From: Sphaeroforma sirkka
Lineage: Eukaryota; Opisthokonta; Ichthyosporea; Ichthyophonida
DNA: 26,573 nt
Assembly: GCA_001586965.3 (NCBI GenBank)
Contig: LUCW03001367.1
Span: 1-26,573 of the forward strand
Reading direction: 5' to 3'
In this document: positions 10,260 to 19,640 of the stretch, piece after piece
Layout of the letters: the number at the start of each line of letters is the position of its first letter
How positions within the stretch are numbered: position 1 is the stretch's first letter
Notes under the pieces: generated by a model
Database searches by the model: none
What the model was told of the DNA's origin: nothing
The model's input: only the letters and a program-made list of their open reading frames with translations
Position numbers and translations under genes: made by a program

Positions 10260-10483
10260 TATTGTCTGACTTCGAAATTGTGTCAAGATTTTAAACTTCG
10301 ATGGATATTTCTATGTTTTAAACTATGTTATATAAACTAAGATGCAATTTAAGTCAGTTAGGATTTAGCAGTTAATAAGAATGATCGGGACTACCTCTGG
10401 TAAGAGGCTTAATATCCTCAACCACCCAGGACTTACCTCTAGCTGATCTTATTAAATAATTTTCACTAGAAGCACTAAGTGTT
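10063..10483. repeat. Inverted LTR-end palindrome at the A1/M junction
   Basis: The last 195 bp or so of the A1 3' LTR (10063-10259) are followed, after about 30 bp, by a diverged reverse complement of the same LTR end (10290-10483). The two elements therefore meet tail to tail and make an imperfect palindrome. Confidence 0.85.
10290..10483 (-). repeat. LTR-end remnant of M
   Basis: Reverse complement of roughly the last third of the family A LTR, with many base differences from the four young LTRs. It sits next to the A1 3' LTR in opposite orientation. Confidence 0.85.
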
Positions 10484-10620
10484 GTGGACAAAGTACTGCA
10501 GACAGGGACTTAGGACCGGACCAGAAAACCAGACCTAAGAGGATTTTTTTAGGCTCAGACCTAGGAGGATCTACTATGGCCGACCAAAAGCTCAGACCTA
10601 TGAGTAGTAGACCCAGAGGC
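10484..10620. other. Unassigned segment in M with CAGACCTA repeats
   Basis: About 135 bp between the M integrase part and its LTR remnant match neither the family A pol nor the LTR. The segment has three copies of CAGACCTA (10530, 10556, 10593), two of them followed by AGAGGAT or GGAGGAT. It may be part of a separate small insertion or a locally duplicated filler sequence. I do not recognise it. Confidence 0.45.
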
Positions 10621-11521
10621 TGTTTAACCAAATCTACTATGACTCGGCGCATCGGTTGGTCTTCTGTCACACTTTTTAGGGGTGCCGAACCGTAACGCTT
10701 GATCTGGTTCTTTTCACAATTAGTACAGCGTTGGTATACTTCACGTATGATTTCTTTCAGCGCCGGGTGATCAACCCCTGCACGAATAGCCGTCGTATAA
10801 GTATGCTCATATGCTCGATGAGTTAAACTATGTATTATTTTAACTCTACTCTCGAGCTCTTCTAAGTCAGTTAGATTATGTGTAACGCTGGCTGAATGAA
10901 TCATAGTCTCGTTAGATAGGACAACTTTAGTATCAGGAGGGGTAGACTCCTGAGATACGTAATTAACAACATTAAATTGTTGAAGTATCTTCTTCGGTTG
11001 TTTCGCAACTCCTGGTTGTTCTTTAAGCAGCGCTTTAAGTAGTTGCGTGCGAGCTTCATGTTCTCTTAGAGTTTTGAGTCTTTGATCCATGGCCTTAGCT
11101 AGTTCCATGTTTTTACAATATAATGCCGTCTCAATCAGCATTACCTCAACTGCATTCTTGTTGGGTGCATGTGTTGTATGAATCTTGTGCTTTCATTCAA
11201 ACTCGTTAGACTCCTCTAGTTTAGCTAAGAACTCGGTTGAGGGTTTCCACTTAGTGGTACCTAGAGGACCGATGCGACAAACGATGGTGTGTTTTCAAGG
11301 TGTCTTCTTAATAGACTAGGATCCCTGATACAAGAACGTGTCGGTTTCACGGTCGACATAGATAGGCTCGTCTTGTATCATATCTATTAATCACATATCC
11401 ATGGGTCGGAGCTACGCAAGGGACAACACAGCGTAATGTAGACTTAGTAATATTAACATAATTTAGCAACTGTGTAATAAGTTGCCAAGGTGGGTTAGCC
11501 CACGCATTATGCTTTGATAAG

Positions 11522-11525
11522 TCAA
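11522..11525 (+). repeat. Target-site duplication TCAA, left side of A2
   Basis: TCAA directly precedes the A2 5' LTR and is repeated directly after the 3' LTR (24152-24155). Without A2 and one copy of TCAA, the neighbouring M sequence matches uninterrupted family A pol. This fixes both the LTR ends and the 4-bp duplication size. Confidence 0.93.
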
Positions 11526-12116
11526 TGTAGAAATACGGCCTCCGGTCAGTCTAAAATATCAAGATCAATTGAGATAATACATTGGTTTTATTTGTATTTT
11601 AAATAATTTAGTACAAGCTCTTTTTCCAATATTTCCAAAGTGTTCTAAATTCACTTTGATGGCTTCAATAGCCTGAGTATTTGGTATGACTCATCTACTT
11701 GGACCTATTTGAGACATTAGTAGATGTAGGATATTATAAACTAAATTTTATAATCTCCGAACTACTACTTAAAGATTTTGGTCCTCCCGCCAATCTCAAA
11801 ATCAATAAGTCTTTTTTTTTTTTAACTTTTCTTCAGATGGAACTTTATTTATATCAGCTAATGTATTAACGTGACTTACGTTATTATGTCTATTTACAAA
11901 TTAGGCAAGTGGTCATGAACACTTAGTACTTCTAGTGAAAATTATTCAATAAAGAACAGCTAGAGGTACGCCCTGTGTGATCGAGGATATTTAGGCTCTT
12001 AACAAGAGGCAGTCCCGATCATTCTTACACAAGCTACCACTGCTAAATCCTGACTGACTAAATTGTATTTTAATTTAATATAGTTTGAAACCTAGTAATT
12101 TCCATCGAAGTTTACA
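11526..12116 (+). repeat. 5' LTR of A2
   Basis: 591 bp, TGTAGAA to TTTACA. It has the AATAAA signal at 11948-11953 and the TATA-like ACTTTATTTATATC upstream of it. Only a few base substitutions separate it from 23548-24151. Confidence 0.95.
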
Positions 12117-12196
12117 TATTTTTTCAGTTAAATAGTAGTTACAGTAGTGTACTGCTTCTAGACTGTCTGACATCGATTTACTATCCAGCAAATACT
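12117..12196 (+). promoter_or_regulatory. A2 leader
   Basis: 80 nt between LTR and gag ATG, beginning TATTTTTTCAGTTAAATAG. As in A1, no TGG-type tRNA primer site follows the LTR. The stretch TTTTT-A-TTA-ATAG-AGTT is loosely shared with the sequence after the family C LTR. Confidence 0.6.
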
Positions 12197-13342
12197 ATGG
12201 CTAAGGGTACTTCTAAAGGCAAGGGAGCCGCTAGCTCTAAGCCTGCTAAGCCTGCCGAGGTTCCTGAGGTCCCTGTGGAAACACCTAACCTGTCTGGAGT
12301 TGAGCCTGCCGAGGATACTGTTGGGGAAGCAAATTCTGAGGTTGGTACAGAGGATTATTCTGAGGATGACTCGTCGGATCCTAAAGCCTTGGAAGAAGAG
12401 GTATCTACTACCGCGGAAAGGCTCGCCAGCGTCCGTGTATCACCTAGGAGTGAAGCTCAGGACCCCAGCTTGCCCCCTGACCACGTGCCGTCAAATATTG
12501 GGGATAAACGTCGAAAGGCTGGAAAATTCGTGGATACGAATGTCGGGGGGCATTATAACTCCACATCTAAAGGACACTCCAGCACAAATCCGGCGTGAAA
12601 AGGAAGTATTGGACCTGTCCGAAAATTTCGGTTTCGCCATCGATGGAGAAGCCATTCCATTCAGCTCAAATCTTGGGGCCGAAGCTGAGGATGCCATAAC
12701 TCGACAACGAGTGGTTGGATCCTCTCAATCTCGACGCCAATTGAACCGCACTGAAGCGCTCTTGGAGGAGCTAGCGGCAGCAGCAGTTGTGGACCCCTCT
12801 ATCGTGTCCCACTTGGCTGATATTCTTCCTATACCGAAGAAGAAAAAAAATTCGGGCCGGGTTTCGAACCCGAGACCTACTGGTTTACCAGCCAGTATGT
12901 TTACCACTAAGCCAATTACCACTGGCGAGAGAGATAATATTTCAAAATTTAATCTCTATAGCTCTGATGCTACCATCGACCATCCTCTTGACAAACCTAA
13001 CCCTGTCAGAGGATATGATCGTATGGAACTCGATGAGGCTTACCATCCTCGTAATATCGACCCTCATTTGCCAACTAACCCTGGTAATCACGATTTTGGC
13101 AATCGCTACACCAGTACCTCGTTAGAGAGTTCCCGCTCTAATCCTGAGGATGAGGAAGTGAGAACCAGACATACTCGTCTCAGGCTATTACGCTCTGGTA
13201 TGCAAGTCCTTGAGGACCGTCTATTGAATGACTCTGACCTTGACGATAGGAAAGCGGATAACATTCGCTATCTAATCGATAACAAGAGAAAGGAAATAGA
13301 CACCATCTTGGCACTAGCAGCCCGTAGCACTGAGCATGAGCC
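12197..13342 (+). pseudogene. A2 gag, N-terminal part (fossil)
   Basis: ATG at 12197 opens MAKGTSKGKGAASSKPAKPA, a basic, Lys/Ala/Pro-rich N-terminus, followed by an acidic segment with EDYSEDDSSDPKALEEEVST. It is the same protein start as in A1 and is readable for about 130 residues. The later part includes a helical, charged stretch (LRLLRSGMQVLEDRLLND). The tRNA-like unit is embedded at 12841-12930. The family C LTR begins at the end of this part. The region is broken. Confidence 0.78.
12841..12930 (-). ncRNA. tRNA-like Pol III unit inside A2 gag
   Basis: Second copy of the unit in A1. On the minus strand it has A box TGGCTTAGTGG (12904-12914), B box GGTTCGAAACC (12860-12870) and a run of T after the 3' end. 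It is almost identical to the A1 copy, so it was inherited with family A. As in A1, the cloverleaf is incomplete. Confidence 0.6.
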
Positions 13343-13590
13343 TGTGGTCAGAATACAAGTACTTATATTTATTTGATTATTTTAGGTTTATTACAAGTTT
13401 TACAGTTTATCAGAATAATCTGATAAACTGGGTTTTAGGGTTTTGCTGGTTTTACAGCACATGACTAATGACTCATTTAAGAGTCAGTCATTTTAGGATT
13501 ACTGTTTATAATTACTAATAAATGAACAACGTCCCCCTCCCTGAGGAGGGAGAACGTTGAGATACAGTTATCTCGCGTATACTTACTACA
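13343..13590 (+). repeat. 5' LTR of family C
   Basis: 248 bp, TGTGGTCAGAATAC to ACTACA. The ends are supported by the matching minus-strand LTR at 24902-25142. It contains AATAAA (13517-13522) and four hairpins in a row: 13403-13430 (11-bp perfect stem, 6-nt loop), 13469-13486 (TGACTC/GAGTCA), 13528-13558 (CCCTCC/GGAGGG with CTGA loop inside AACGT/ACGTT) and 13559-13574 (GAGATA/TATCTC with CAGT loop). Confidence 0.88.
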
Positions 13591-14865
13591 TTTTTAACTT
13601 ACCATAGAAGTTGTTAGTTTATTAGTAATTACAGAGAAAGCTACAGAATATGAATTAGTCAGTAGCTGGCACATATTTTTTTGTTATAAGTATAACAATT
13701 GAAAGACAATGCGAACAGAGAATGTCGCATCAAATTGAACGATTTAGATTATCCGAACGATTTAGATTGAATTGAACGATTTAGATTGGATTAACGACGT
13801 GTGGACGACGAGGATGAAGAAAGAATCTACTAATACGAGTGAACCCGAAGAGCGAACATTCCAATCAAGCAGAACATTAACCAGGGTCAACAAGGAAAGT
13901 CTCACGACGATCAAATGACGAAATCAGACAATCAGTCAGAATCCACAGATAAGTAGTCATGTGTGAGTACAGGTAGGAAGGTTGTTTTCAGTGTGAGACA
14001 AGTACAAATCGTATTGCAAGCTAATGAGCTTAAATTGTATTTAAGAAGTTGTTAGAAGAAAGTTCTTTAGGATCCACAGTAGGGTAATAGAGATGGGAGA
14101 TGTACATGGTTAGTACCGACTCGGTTAGTACGATGACGCAAAGAATCAGCGGCATACTAGATTATTTTACAAAAGTTTTCAGAATGGGATATTAGGAAGC
14201 ATACAGAGACACAAGTAAGCACCTGTGAGTTATTAGGAGCATATAAGGGTGGGGGCGCACATAACACGAACGATGCAAGTAAATACAAGGTTAAATTGTG
14301 AAAATGATATGCGAACACACTCAAATCACTAGAACTTCCAGATAAATCAGGTCAACGGAGAGGATCAACAGTATGCACAGAAGGTGTGGTTGACGGCAGC
14401 TTAGTTTAGGAGTACAATAACGAGCAATCGTTCTTAGATCAAGAAGCATATTCCAACAACCGCAACAGCACATGACAAGGACATCACGAGTAAGAAGAGT
14501 AAAAGAGGAGCGATGAGGAAGTTCCCAACAGGGTCCTGCGAATAGGCCGTCATTAGGCCGGAGTAAGAGCTGGCGAGGAGTAGAACAAGAAGTGGCTCCG
14601 ACTAATGAGGCACTCAACCATATGTTATTGTGGGATGAAGAGTAAGACAGCTGGTAGTGTTAGAGTATATAGACTATCCACACTACTTATGTTAGTGTAG
14701 GAAATAAAACAGTCACGAGGAACCCACGAGTTCCTCGGAGATCGATGTCGAGACGTTATGTGTTTGAAGGATGAAATTTAATAGAAAATGGATATTTATA
14801 TTCAGTACTCTATCAGTTCATTCGCACACATTTCTGGTTCTCCATTGACAAACAACTCACCAACC
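13591..14865 (+). promoter_or_regulatory. Family C long leader
   Basis: About 1.28 kb between LTR and gag start, without a convincing open frame on the plus strand. No TGG-type tRNA primer site follows the LTR (sequence TTTTTAACTTACCATAG). A 14-nt stretch at 13618-13631 is the exact reverse complement of LTR positions 13509-13522. Three copies of GAACGATTTAGATT lie at 13737, 13755 and 13774. Possible splice donors (GTGAGTAC, GTAGGAAG) occur near 13963-13980 but no acceptor is convincing. The length suggests a structured or spliced leader; this is inference. Confidence 0.6.
13737..13787 (+). repeat. Three copies of GAACGATTTAGATT
   Basis: Exact 14-nt units at 13737-13750, 13755-13768 and 13774-13787, with spacers of 4 and 5 nt (period 18-19 nt). 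They lie in the family C leader. They could be protein-binding or packaging motifs, or simple slippage. Confidence 0.85.
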
Positions 14866-16800
14866 ATGTCCTACCCCCGCCAAAGTCGTAGACAGCAACT
14901 CTTGAATCCTGAGCGCCGCAAGGAAGATGATATCGACCGACGTGGAACTAAACGTCGTCAGTCCCATACGGAACGCTCCGCTCCGCACTCAGGTCAGGCA
15001 CTGGAGGGGCAACAACAGACACATCTTGGGGCTCCACATATTATCGCGGACGCGGACGACAAGCAGCCACCAACAGCAAACAAAAAATGGACCTGCACAA
15101 TCTGACGAGGATGTCATATTCGAGGGTGAGACCAAGAAAGTACCCGACCTGCGTGCGGACAGTAGTCAGACTTTTATTGATGAACAGGTAGCCAGTGAAG
15201 GGCTGTCCCCTCGTTCGTCTCGGGATACTCCAGGGGCCTTATTTCCCAGTAATGACCCACCACGCCTCCCACCTAACAAGCGGAAGCGTCACCGGAACCG
15301 TACCAACAACAAGGAAACGGCACGGGAACAATCGTCAGCTCAGAAACTCACGGAGCTGATGACACAACAGCAGTCTCTCTTTGAAAAAATACGAACAGAG
15401 GTTACAGCGCATAAACGCCGGACGAACTACAATAGGGCCGGCCGCTAAGGAGAGTTCTTCTGACGCACACGAACGGGTACAGGCAGTACCAGAGGACGAA
15501 GACAACCCTACCTTCCGAATTCAAGGCTGTGAGCGTCCGTTTTATGGACTTGGGTACAAATCACCAGGGTCAGAGGACAGTTCAACCGAGGAGGAGGATA
15601 CTCTGTCTGTCAGTGAGAACACACCAACTTTTCAAGAGTTCGCACATGAACAAGTATTAGCCAGACAGAATCCTCAAGGTAAGCAGGCGGTGAAGAATAG
15701 ACAGGACCGATTAAGTACGAACCTGCGCCAACAACAGCAACGTCAGTGGGGCGAGAAAGAAGCGCCCAGTGAATATGTACAGACACATAAACGACAAGAG
15801 AAGGAGACAACAGTGCCTCCGCCCACACCGGCTAGTATCGAGAAAAGGCGACAGGCGCTACACGCACGGATACTACAGTTAAGTGACGAGCTATGCCAAG
15901 CAATCGAGGAGAATAACACGGCTCGAGCTGAAGCTCTTCGGGGCGTGATTGAGACACTTCGAGCTACATTAGAGTCCCGACCGGTAGAGAAGCGTCCCGT
16001 ACCTTCACCACGTACGTGGCCTGATTGGCCGTCGAACAGATACTACCTACATGATATCATGGAACGGGACACAAGAGGGGCTCTCCTCGAGGCGTTCAAG
16101 AACGCACAAATCGCAGGGCTGGACGAGAGTTGGAACCTTACATGGTTTCATAAGGTACTATCTTACTTCAAGGCGGAAAAGTCAACGCTGGACTACATCC
16201 GCGACAACTCTGAACGGTTGAAGACATGCACACCTCAACTACAGATCGAACAGATCTGTTCACGAAAAACACAAGCCACTGTCGATCCCGCGTTTCGCAA
16301 GTTAGCCAAGGGCCAAAGTCGGAACATGCACACTCCTCTTATGGAACAAATGACACAGCTCATGGAGAACCACAGGAGGGCACGTGAACGGTGCCAGACA
16401 GATGCCGACTTCCAACAGAATTTAGTGAACCACTGCATTGTACAACTGTTAGAAGAAGCTCTCAACGGCCGTACGTATGAACGTACTCTACAGTTGCATC
16501 CCAAATGGCAACTGATGGAGACACACGAGCTTATACAGCTGTTGAGCCCTGACATTCAGGATGCACAGCAACGTACGGCAGTACGTTTCCAGGGTCGCAA
16601 CAACCGCGAGGGCCCGACGACCAATGGAAGTCGCGACCACACCAATAGCCGCCCCAACCTACAGACGAGTAGACGACAAACGCAGAATTGGACTCAACGG
16701 CCCCAACCTACGGTACCAACGACTTGTGCGGGGTGCCAGGCACACAGCGCCACCAGGTGGTAGGCACATCCACGGTGTCACCATTTCAGGGCGTCGCAAG
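14866..16800 (+). pseudogene. Family C gag (fossil)
   Basis: ATG 14866 in context ACCATGTCC opens MSYPRQSRRQQLLNPERRKE, a strongly basic start. An upstream in-frame ATG at 14788 exists, but the later one has the better context. The longest readable part (15381-16763, 460 residues) includes a coiled-coil-like Gln/Glu-rich stretch, a helical block (KRRQALHARILQLSDELCQA) and a capsid-like region from about TWPDWPSNRYYLHDIMERD onward with MEQMTQLMENHRRARER. Near the end CAGCQAHSATRW may belong to a zinc-knuckle-like motif. Identification as gag rests on its place before the protease and its basic, helical make-up. The region is broken. Confidence 0.75.
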
Positions 16801-17117
16801 CGGTGAGCGCAGAGGGTCGGGCAAGGCTATACGACAACAACCGTCCTTTGAGGGACGTACAATCGGTACACAGACCGTCCACAACGTCAACCGCAGGACA
16901 GGGGCAGAATACATCCCAGACTAGAGACGTAGTTACAATACGTCCGACGCATCAAGTACAGGTGAATGCGATTACACAGGACGAAGACTTGGCTCCACCA
17001 TCGGAAGCTACAGAGATTCATATCAACACGATCCTTTACGAAGACTTCGAGCACATGACGTCACCACCAAACCACACCTATGACATGTGGGAGTCGGTAG
17101 CCGATCATGCATGAGAG

Positions 17118-17770
17118 GTGAGGGTGTCTGAGTCGGATAGGAGCTTCATATTTGTTACCACGATTGGAGCAGTGATGGCAATACAAGACCCATTGCTGAC
17201 GTCAGACAACCGAGTCTATATTCAAGTACAAATCAACGGACGTACGTTCAAAGCCTTGATAGACACGGGAGCAAATAGAAGTTGTATCTCACAGACATCC
17301 GCAGACCTCCTTGGTCGACCAATAACTCCGGCACCACCTGGGTCATTTATATATTTAGCTGACAAGGCGGTGCGAACTCCTCGACTGGGGACGACGGAAG
17401 TGGTACCTATAAGGTACGGTACCAGAATTATCGACGGTTCATTAGAATTGATGAACTTGCCGACGGGTATAGATGTTATAGTGGGGCAAGATATGTTGAA
17501 AGGCTTGGGCCTATACATAGGCGGTATCCAATCGCCACTTGCACCAATAGACCCCACAGAACTAGAAGAGCTCCTCGAACCCATACCACGCCGACAGGCA
17601 CCTAACACGACGGAACCCGTCGATGTACGCCAACGGTTGGCACAGGATTTGGAAGCCAATGCGAAAATTGCCGACAACGCGCGCTGTCGTCTGGAAGGGA
17701 GTGAGGTAACCATCCCAGTAACCCATGAACAAGCGTTGCAGATGCGGCGATCGGCGCGTAACTTCGTATC
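17118..17770 (+). pseudogene. Family C protease (retropepsin, fossil)
   Basis: Aspartic protease of the Gag-Pol polyprotein. The catalytic motif ALIDTGANRSCIS (about 17253-17291) is canonical for retropepsins. It is preceded by VYIQVQINGRTFK, the flap-side strand, and followed by TGIDVIVGQDMLKGLGLYI, the second signature (hydrophobic-Ile-Val-Gly-x-Asp). The piece is a long open frame that continues into the linker before RT (LEANAKIADNARCRLEG). The preceding and following domains lie in other frames, which in this family could reflect normal recoding or decay. Confidence 0.88.
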
Positions 17771-17776
17771 CGATCG

Positions 17777-18676
17777 ATGGCTCCCTATGTGGATGAACAA
17801 GTGAAGAAGTGGTTGACGGATTTGGTGATCACGAAACGAACGACACCAACGACTGTTAATCTTCCTCTCCTTGCGGTACCGACATTCGATGCGGAAGGCA
17901 ACGTCAAGAAGGTACGCGTGTGTTTAGACATGCGTGCCGTTAACGCGCTTATTCCTGGTGACCAGTTCCTGATCCCCAAGGTCAACGAACTCATATCTCG
18001 CCTCAAGAGTAAGAAGTACTACACGACGCTGGACATATCGGCTGCATACCACAGGCTGCCCATCCATCCAGACTCACAATACTTATTTAGTTTTACACAC
18101 GAACGTTATCAGTACTCGTTCACATCAGCACCGTTCGGTCTTCATGTACTCACGCAGCAGTTTCAACGTACCTTGAGTACAATACTTGATGGCTTACCGG
18201 TTCACCACTATATCGATGACATAGTTATCGCCAGTGACGGTTATGACGAACACGTTAGGACGGTGCAGAAGGTGATACAACGCTTAACATACCACAGTTT
18301 TAAGCTTAACCCTGCCAAGTGCCACTTCGCTATCTCCGAAGTCATGATCCTAGGGAAGAAAGTATCGGCACAAGGCATTGACATTGACCATGAAAAGCAG
18401 GCCAAGCTGATCGACTGGCCCACACCACAACGATACAAAGATATAGCCTCGGCGTTGGGTTTAGCAAATTACCTCCACGAACATCTGCCTAATTTCGCGA
18501 ACACGGTTGCACCCTTGCGCGAATTTTGCAAACTCAAACCAAAGGAGTTGATAGGTGATCGTTGGGAGGGAGAGACATGCACAGGCGTGGCAGGCAATGA
18601 AAGACGCAGTGGTGAATGCTGTGGCGTTACACTTTCCGGTCGACGGCATTCCTCTAAACTTGGAAACCGACGCTAG
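17777..18676 (+). pseudogene. Family C reverse transcriptase (fossil)
   Basis: A well-preserved Gypsy RT over about 260 residues: VNLPLLAVPTFDAEGNVKKV with VRVCLDMRAVNALI, TTLDISAAYHRLPIHPDS (first catalytic Asp), FTSAPFGLHVLTQQFQRTL, HHYIDDIVIASDGYDEH (YIDDIV at 18209-18226) and MILGKKVSAQGIDID with KLIDWPTPQRYKDIASALG (thumb and connection). All landmark residues of a Ty3/Gypsy RT that I can check are visible. It lies between protease and RNase H as expected. Confidence 0.92.
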
Positions 18677-19050
18677 CGATTACGGTTTAGGGGAGCGCTA
18701 TTCAATGGGTCAACGGTAAGAAACATTACTTAATGTTCTTTAGTAAGACTCTGAACCATGCGCAACAGAACTACGCCACACCTATGAAGGAGTTACTGGC
18801 ATTGGTATATGGACTGACACATTTCAGGGAATACTTGGATGGGCAACGGTTTGCGGTCTTCACGGACCACAAGGCCCTTGTATATATGAACACACAGCTC
18901 AAGCTTAATCCGATGCTTCAGAGATGGCATCATATCATCGCGCCATTCAACTTTACCATATCGCATATACCAGGAGAGTCAAATGTGCTCCCGGACATGT
19001 TAAGTAGAGTACACGAGGGGACAGCGGAGCAGGACGAACTCGAAATAATG
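18640..19050 (+). pseudogene. Family C RNase H (fossil)
   Basis: NLETDASDYG (first Asp) near 18660-18690, then FFSKTLNHAQQNYATPMKEL with the catalytic-region Glu, FAVFTDHKALVYM (Asp) and the end HIPGESNVLPDMLSRV. This is the standard Gypsy RNase H pattern. The domain follows RT directly and precedes the methyltransferase-like domain. The region is broken. Confidence 0.88.
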
Positions 19051-19103
19051 TGTATACCGACGGCTGGCAGTTATTCCCTAGTTACTTTGAACAAGCGCAA
19101 CAA

Positions 19104-19355
19104 CACTTTGGACCGAATGACATAGATGTATTTGCGGACCCAACCAACGCTCAGCTTCCTCGGTTCTGGACGAAGGATGATGAGGAAGGAGCGTTGCCCA
19201 CGACTGGTCGATAGTCGATGGATGGATGAACCCGCCTTGGGGACAGATACACAGGATGTTACGCAAGATACGAGCCGACGGCGCACGGGCCACAGTATGT
19301 CTACCATGGGTACCAAGAGCACCATGGTTCGACCTGTTCAAGCAGTTATTGCAGA
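19104..19355 (+). pseudogene. Family C methyltransferase-like domain (fossil)
   Basis: Same place and pattern as in family A: HFGPNDIDVFADPTNAQLPRF, then NPPW (19229-19240) with GQIHRMLRKI, then ATVCLPWVPRAPWFDLFKQ. NPPW is a typical motif IV of N6-adenine methyltransferases, and VDxFA...NAQ..R resembles the segment in DIRS elements. Presence in two otherwise distant families suggests an old, retained part of this Gypsy group. Activity cannot be judged, and a structural role is equally possible. Confidence 0.6.
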
Positions 19356-19621
19356 CAGAACCGGTGCTGGTACCACGGACACCACACACGTTCCTCAAGT
19401 ACGCTAAGTACGCATGTGGGAAGACACCATGGGGTCATACCGTAGTAGCACGGGTGGGTCCTCCCAATGGATTCAAACTGGACCCGCTGTTTTCACAGCG
19501 ACTTGGTTTTGCAGAACCAAAGCATACAAAATATGTCATGTGCTTAGACACAGCGCGAGAAATCTCAGTGGCACTGGCAGATGCAGAGGGTCAACCGGCG
19601 TTTGCACAAGCGAGTCCGGCG

Positions 19622-19640
19622 GAGAAACCCCAGTTAACTT
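19622..19640 (+). other. Junction where family C gives way to family A RT
   Basis: The sequence shifts from family C (GGCGGAGAAACC) to family A, which is identical to A1 from AACCCCAGTTAACTT (A1 6031 onward). The overlap AACCCC could have guided a template switch or an end-joining event. No family C 3' LTR lies here. Confidence 0.8.

Larger units (their letters stand above)
10290..11525 (-). mobile_element. Element M, 3' half: old minus-strand family A remnant
   Basis: On the minus strand this holds family A sequence running from the methyltransferase-like domain (at 11525) through linker and integrase N-terminus to an LTR-end remnant (10290-10483). The frame at 10452-11141 shows the same linker and zinc-finger motifs as A1 (YEHTYTTAIRAGVDHPALKE, then CTNCEKNQIKRYG and RRVIVDLVK), with about ten percent amino-acid difference. 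It is clearly more diverged than A1 and A2 are from each other, so it is older. The other half continues at 24152, after the inserted A2. It is broken in many places and reduced in content. Confidence 0.88.
13343..19628 (+). mobile_element. Family C Gypsy segment inside A2 (5' LTR to methyltransferase-like domain)
   Basis: A second Ty3/Gypsy family with its own LTR, a leader of almost 1.3 kb, gag, retropepsin, RT with YIDDIV, RNase H and the methyltransferase-like domain. Protein similarity to family A is only at the domain-motif level. The LTR starts within the A2 gag after GAGCC, and the family C sequence ends near 19628, where family A RT resumes. Its integrase and 3' LTR are not present here. 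It is broken, with perhaps five or so interruptions besides the missing 3' end. Confidence 0.9.

Noticed and set aside
10261-10285. Short similarity of TGTCTGAC-TCGA to the family A leader between A1 and M
   Set aside because: Too short and imperfect to assign as a leader remnant.
17222-17800. Minus-strand open frame of 192 codons opposite the family C protease
   Set aside because: It mirrors a well-supported retropepsin frame on the plus strand, so it is a shadow frame without domain content.
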